The notes beneath the pieces are model-generated. The model was not told where the DNA came from, did no database searches, and saw only the letters and a list, made by a program, of their open reading frames with translations. The position numbers and the translations under genes are program-made. A DNA stretch of 53,401 nucleotides from Thermoplasmatota archaeon (GTDB taxonomy: Archaea; Thermoplasmatota; E2; DHVEG-1): assembly GCA_030601705.1 (NCBI GenBank), contig JAUWBM010000006.1:1-53401 (forward strand). The letters run 5' to 3'. This document shows, piece by piece, positions 51,750 through 53,401 of this stretch (its first letter is position 1; every line of letters starts with the position of its first letter).

Positions 51750-53401
51750 TTAATACCCGCCTATTTTTAAGCTGGGATCTCCAAGAAGTACCCATTGTTC
51801 AATAGTTTTTCTGTCTATTTGGTCGATATTAACTCTGCCAATTATGTCAATATAATCTGTTATTGCCTGACTATGTGCTTCTCCAAGTATATCTATGCTT
51901 TGATTAGCATAAGCATCGAAGAATTGTGGATTAATCCAGCCACCAAGACCCTCAAGGGGATAATTTATATATCCATATCCAAGTCCGGCATTTCCAATAG
52001 TGCCGATTGATCCTCCGCCTTTTTTCAGTAAAAGCCAAGAAGACCAACATGCAGGTACCCACTCCATATAATAGACTTTAAATGGGCTTTGGAAGAAGTA
52101 ACCCATTATTCCATATTCTTTAATGCCTGCTATAATGTTTGACATGGTGGTATTGAACTGGCTGTTATGACATCCTCCAACAACAACAACTGGAAGTTCT
52201 TCACCGTTTCTTAACTGGCGCATATGTCTGAGTAAAAGACCGTCAACCATTTCATCTTCTGTTTCAGCATCGGGAAGGAAATTTCCCCAATATGCAGGGC
52301 TTGCATGTCCTGCGAAATGAATGAAGCCAGAACCAGCGTTGATAGCATTTATAACATCTTTCGGTCCAGTAAAAGTTCCTAGAGATGTCCAGAGTTTTTC
52401 GACATCAAATCCAATACCTTCTAACCAATCTACTGTAACATCTGTAGATATCTCTCCTTCATAAATACCTAGGATTGCGGAAGGACTGCGGGCGGGAGGA
52501 CTTGTATCCCCTGAAATCACAAAAGCCTTCTCGAACCATGAATCATCAGCCGTTGTTTCATATGTAATAATCTTGTTTATCACGATGTCTACTTGATAGG
52601 AATACCTGCAGGGAATCCTGCCAACTGCAACATCAGGGTAGAAATCCATGACGTCTTTATTGAACCCGATCCATTCTGCGAAAACGTCATTTTCATTGGA
52701 ATCCCAGTCTTCAAAAACAGTTTCGTTTCCTTCCATTTTATAAATGTCTGCATAATAGAGATCGCTGCCATATCCTGTTTCATAGCCGGACCCATCATTA
52801 TTGTTACTTCGTCGCTCTGGGATATACCAGTTGAATGATTGACCTCTTCTACCGCCAAAAAGTAAAACATAGTCGATACCCCAGTCCTCGATGGCATCTT
52901 TGATAAACAATTTTATATCCTCAGGTTCGTCACGACCAGAGTATTCTGAGTAGATGTCTTCAACGGTCTTAACAGTTGTATCTATCCCCATAGCATTTTT
53001 ATGTTCAACTAATGGTTCCAATTGTACTTCAAACTTTTCAGGGGTTATTATAACCATATCATATTCGTCAAGAAATACAACGGGGTTCTTCGGTGGTTGA
53101 TATGTTACGTCGATATCAATACTGTTTGCAACATATATGGTATTTTCTGCTGGCGAGTATTGAACTGGATAACATCGTACAGTTAGGTAAATAACATGCG
53201 CATTATCTTTTAAACCAACACCGGTTCTAACAATGTACTTTTCTCCTGGATGGAGTTCACTACTTGAATAAACTTCTTTATCTATTATATCTTCTGAAAG
53301 TTTTTTGGATACCATTTCATTAGATAACAAAGGAACTGGTTCTGGTGCAGGCATGATCTTTTTTGATAAAACTTGTTCGTTTGTTTCAGAAAAAGTCACG
53401 A
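51750..53401 (-). CDS. Gingipain-like C25 cysteine peptidase, N-terminus off the right edge
   Basis: At least 549 residues; open to the window edge, so the true start and any signal peptide are missing. The catalytic pair of family C25 is visible: His in 'HFAGHASPAYW' and Cys in 'VVGGCHNSQFNT'. The preceding domain ('VVFLDEYDMVIITPEKFE' and 'DYVLLFGGRRG') and 'VAVGRIPCRYSYQVDIVI' follow gingipain layout. The stop is right after 'LGDPSLKIGGY', the usual end of the peptidase domain. C25 peptidases are secreted and common in this archaeal lineage. Confidence 0.8.
   Translation of the reverse strand, partial: VTFSETNEQVLSKKIMPAPEPVPLLSNEMVSKKLSEDIIDKEVYSSSELHPGEKYIVRTGVGLKDNAHVIYLTVRCYPVQYSPAENTIYVANSIDIDVTYQPPKNPVVFLDEYDMVIITPEKFEVQLEPLVEHKNAMGIDTTVKTVEDIYSEYSGRDEPEDIKLFIKDAIEDWGIDYVLLFGGRRGQSFNWYIPERRSNNNDGSGYETGYGSDLYYADIYKMEGNETVFEDWDSNENDVFAEWIGFNKDVMDFYPDVAVGRIPCRYSYQVDIVINKIITYETTADDSWFEKAFVISGDTSPPARSPSAILGIYEGEISTDVTVDWLEGIGFDVEKLWTSLGTFTGPKDVINAINAGSGFIHFAGHASPAYWGNFLPDAETEDEMVDGLLLRHMRQLRNGEELPVVVVGGCHNSQFNTTMSNIIAGIKEYGIMGYFFQSPFKVYYMEWVPACWSSWLLLKKGGGSIGTIGNAGLGYGYINYPLEGLGGWINPQFFDAYANQSIDILGEAHSQAITDYIDIIGRVNIDQIDRKTIEQWVLLGDPSLKIGGY

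Overview
The window looks like a low-GC archaeal chromosome, most likely a euryarchaeon of the Thermoplasmatota / marine-sediment type. This is inferred from an archaeal Orc1/Cdc6 initiator, archaeal TATA-type promoters, a zinc-ribbon archaeal tyrosine recombinase, AbrB-type and CARDB/NosD-type secreted proteins, and a gingipain-like C25 peptidase. No tRNA, rRNA or CRISPR array was seen. Almost all of it is accessory DNA.

Region by region. Positions 1-4.2 kb hold a partial HTH/coiled-coil protein with a helically phased GTCAA repeat array in front of it, gene remnants (including the C-terminal end of a RelA/SpoT-type alarmone synthetase), and a two-gene SEC-C/membrane unit. Three direct repeats punctuate this stretch. 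From 4.2 to 27.8 kb lies what reads as one integrated plasmid-like element: tyrosine recombinase, radical SAM operon, DUF6884/GIY-YIG pair, split membrane Cas4-like nuclease, many small zinc-ribbon proteins, Orc1/Cdc6, and a TraG/HerA-type transfer ATPase (frameshifted). Six of its transcription units share a leader motif (TTTG[C/A]AA...CTCTCTG) placed 53-55 nt before the start codon.

Inside this element, from 12,205 to about 21,656, is an integron-type cassette array without a recognisable integron integrase (a CALIN). Four attC-like sites can be read. For each cassette the left boundary (TT...) and the R'' box at its right end are perfectly complementary over 8-9 bp, as expected for circular cassettes. 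The cassettes carry: (0) a DNA methyltransferase plus a DGQHR-domain protein; (1) a five-gene operon with a PEP-synthase-like ATP-grasp protein, a HAD protein, a free-standing phosphohistidine swivel domain, an unknown protein and an HD-domain protein; (2) a PD-(D/E)XK nuclease; (3) an unknown small protein. Cassettes 0 and 1 also have subterminal inverted repeats. Cassette 1 is the best candidate for an undescribed system.

From 27.8 to 41.3 kb come an EEP-family nuclease/phosphatase and a metallophosphoesterase in divergent orientation, secreted Ig-like proteins, a tandem family of three alkaline-phosphatase-superfamily (type I phosphodiesterase) genes with a chimeric pseudogene, an IS110 remnant and a truncated Hint-domain protein. 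From 41.3 to 45.8 kb is a Gabija-type defence pair (OLD-family GajA and UvrD-like GajB, the latter frameshifted) with a downstream DEDDh exonuclease. The remainder (45.8-53.4 kb) holds an MFS fragment, a nuclease-like gene, an AbrB regulator, a methyltransferase/ATC-hydrolase-like pair, small zinc-ribbon and membrane proteins, a secreted alpha/beta hydrolase and the C-terminal part of a C25 peptidase running off the right edge.
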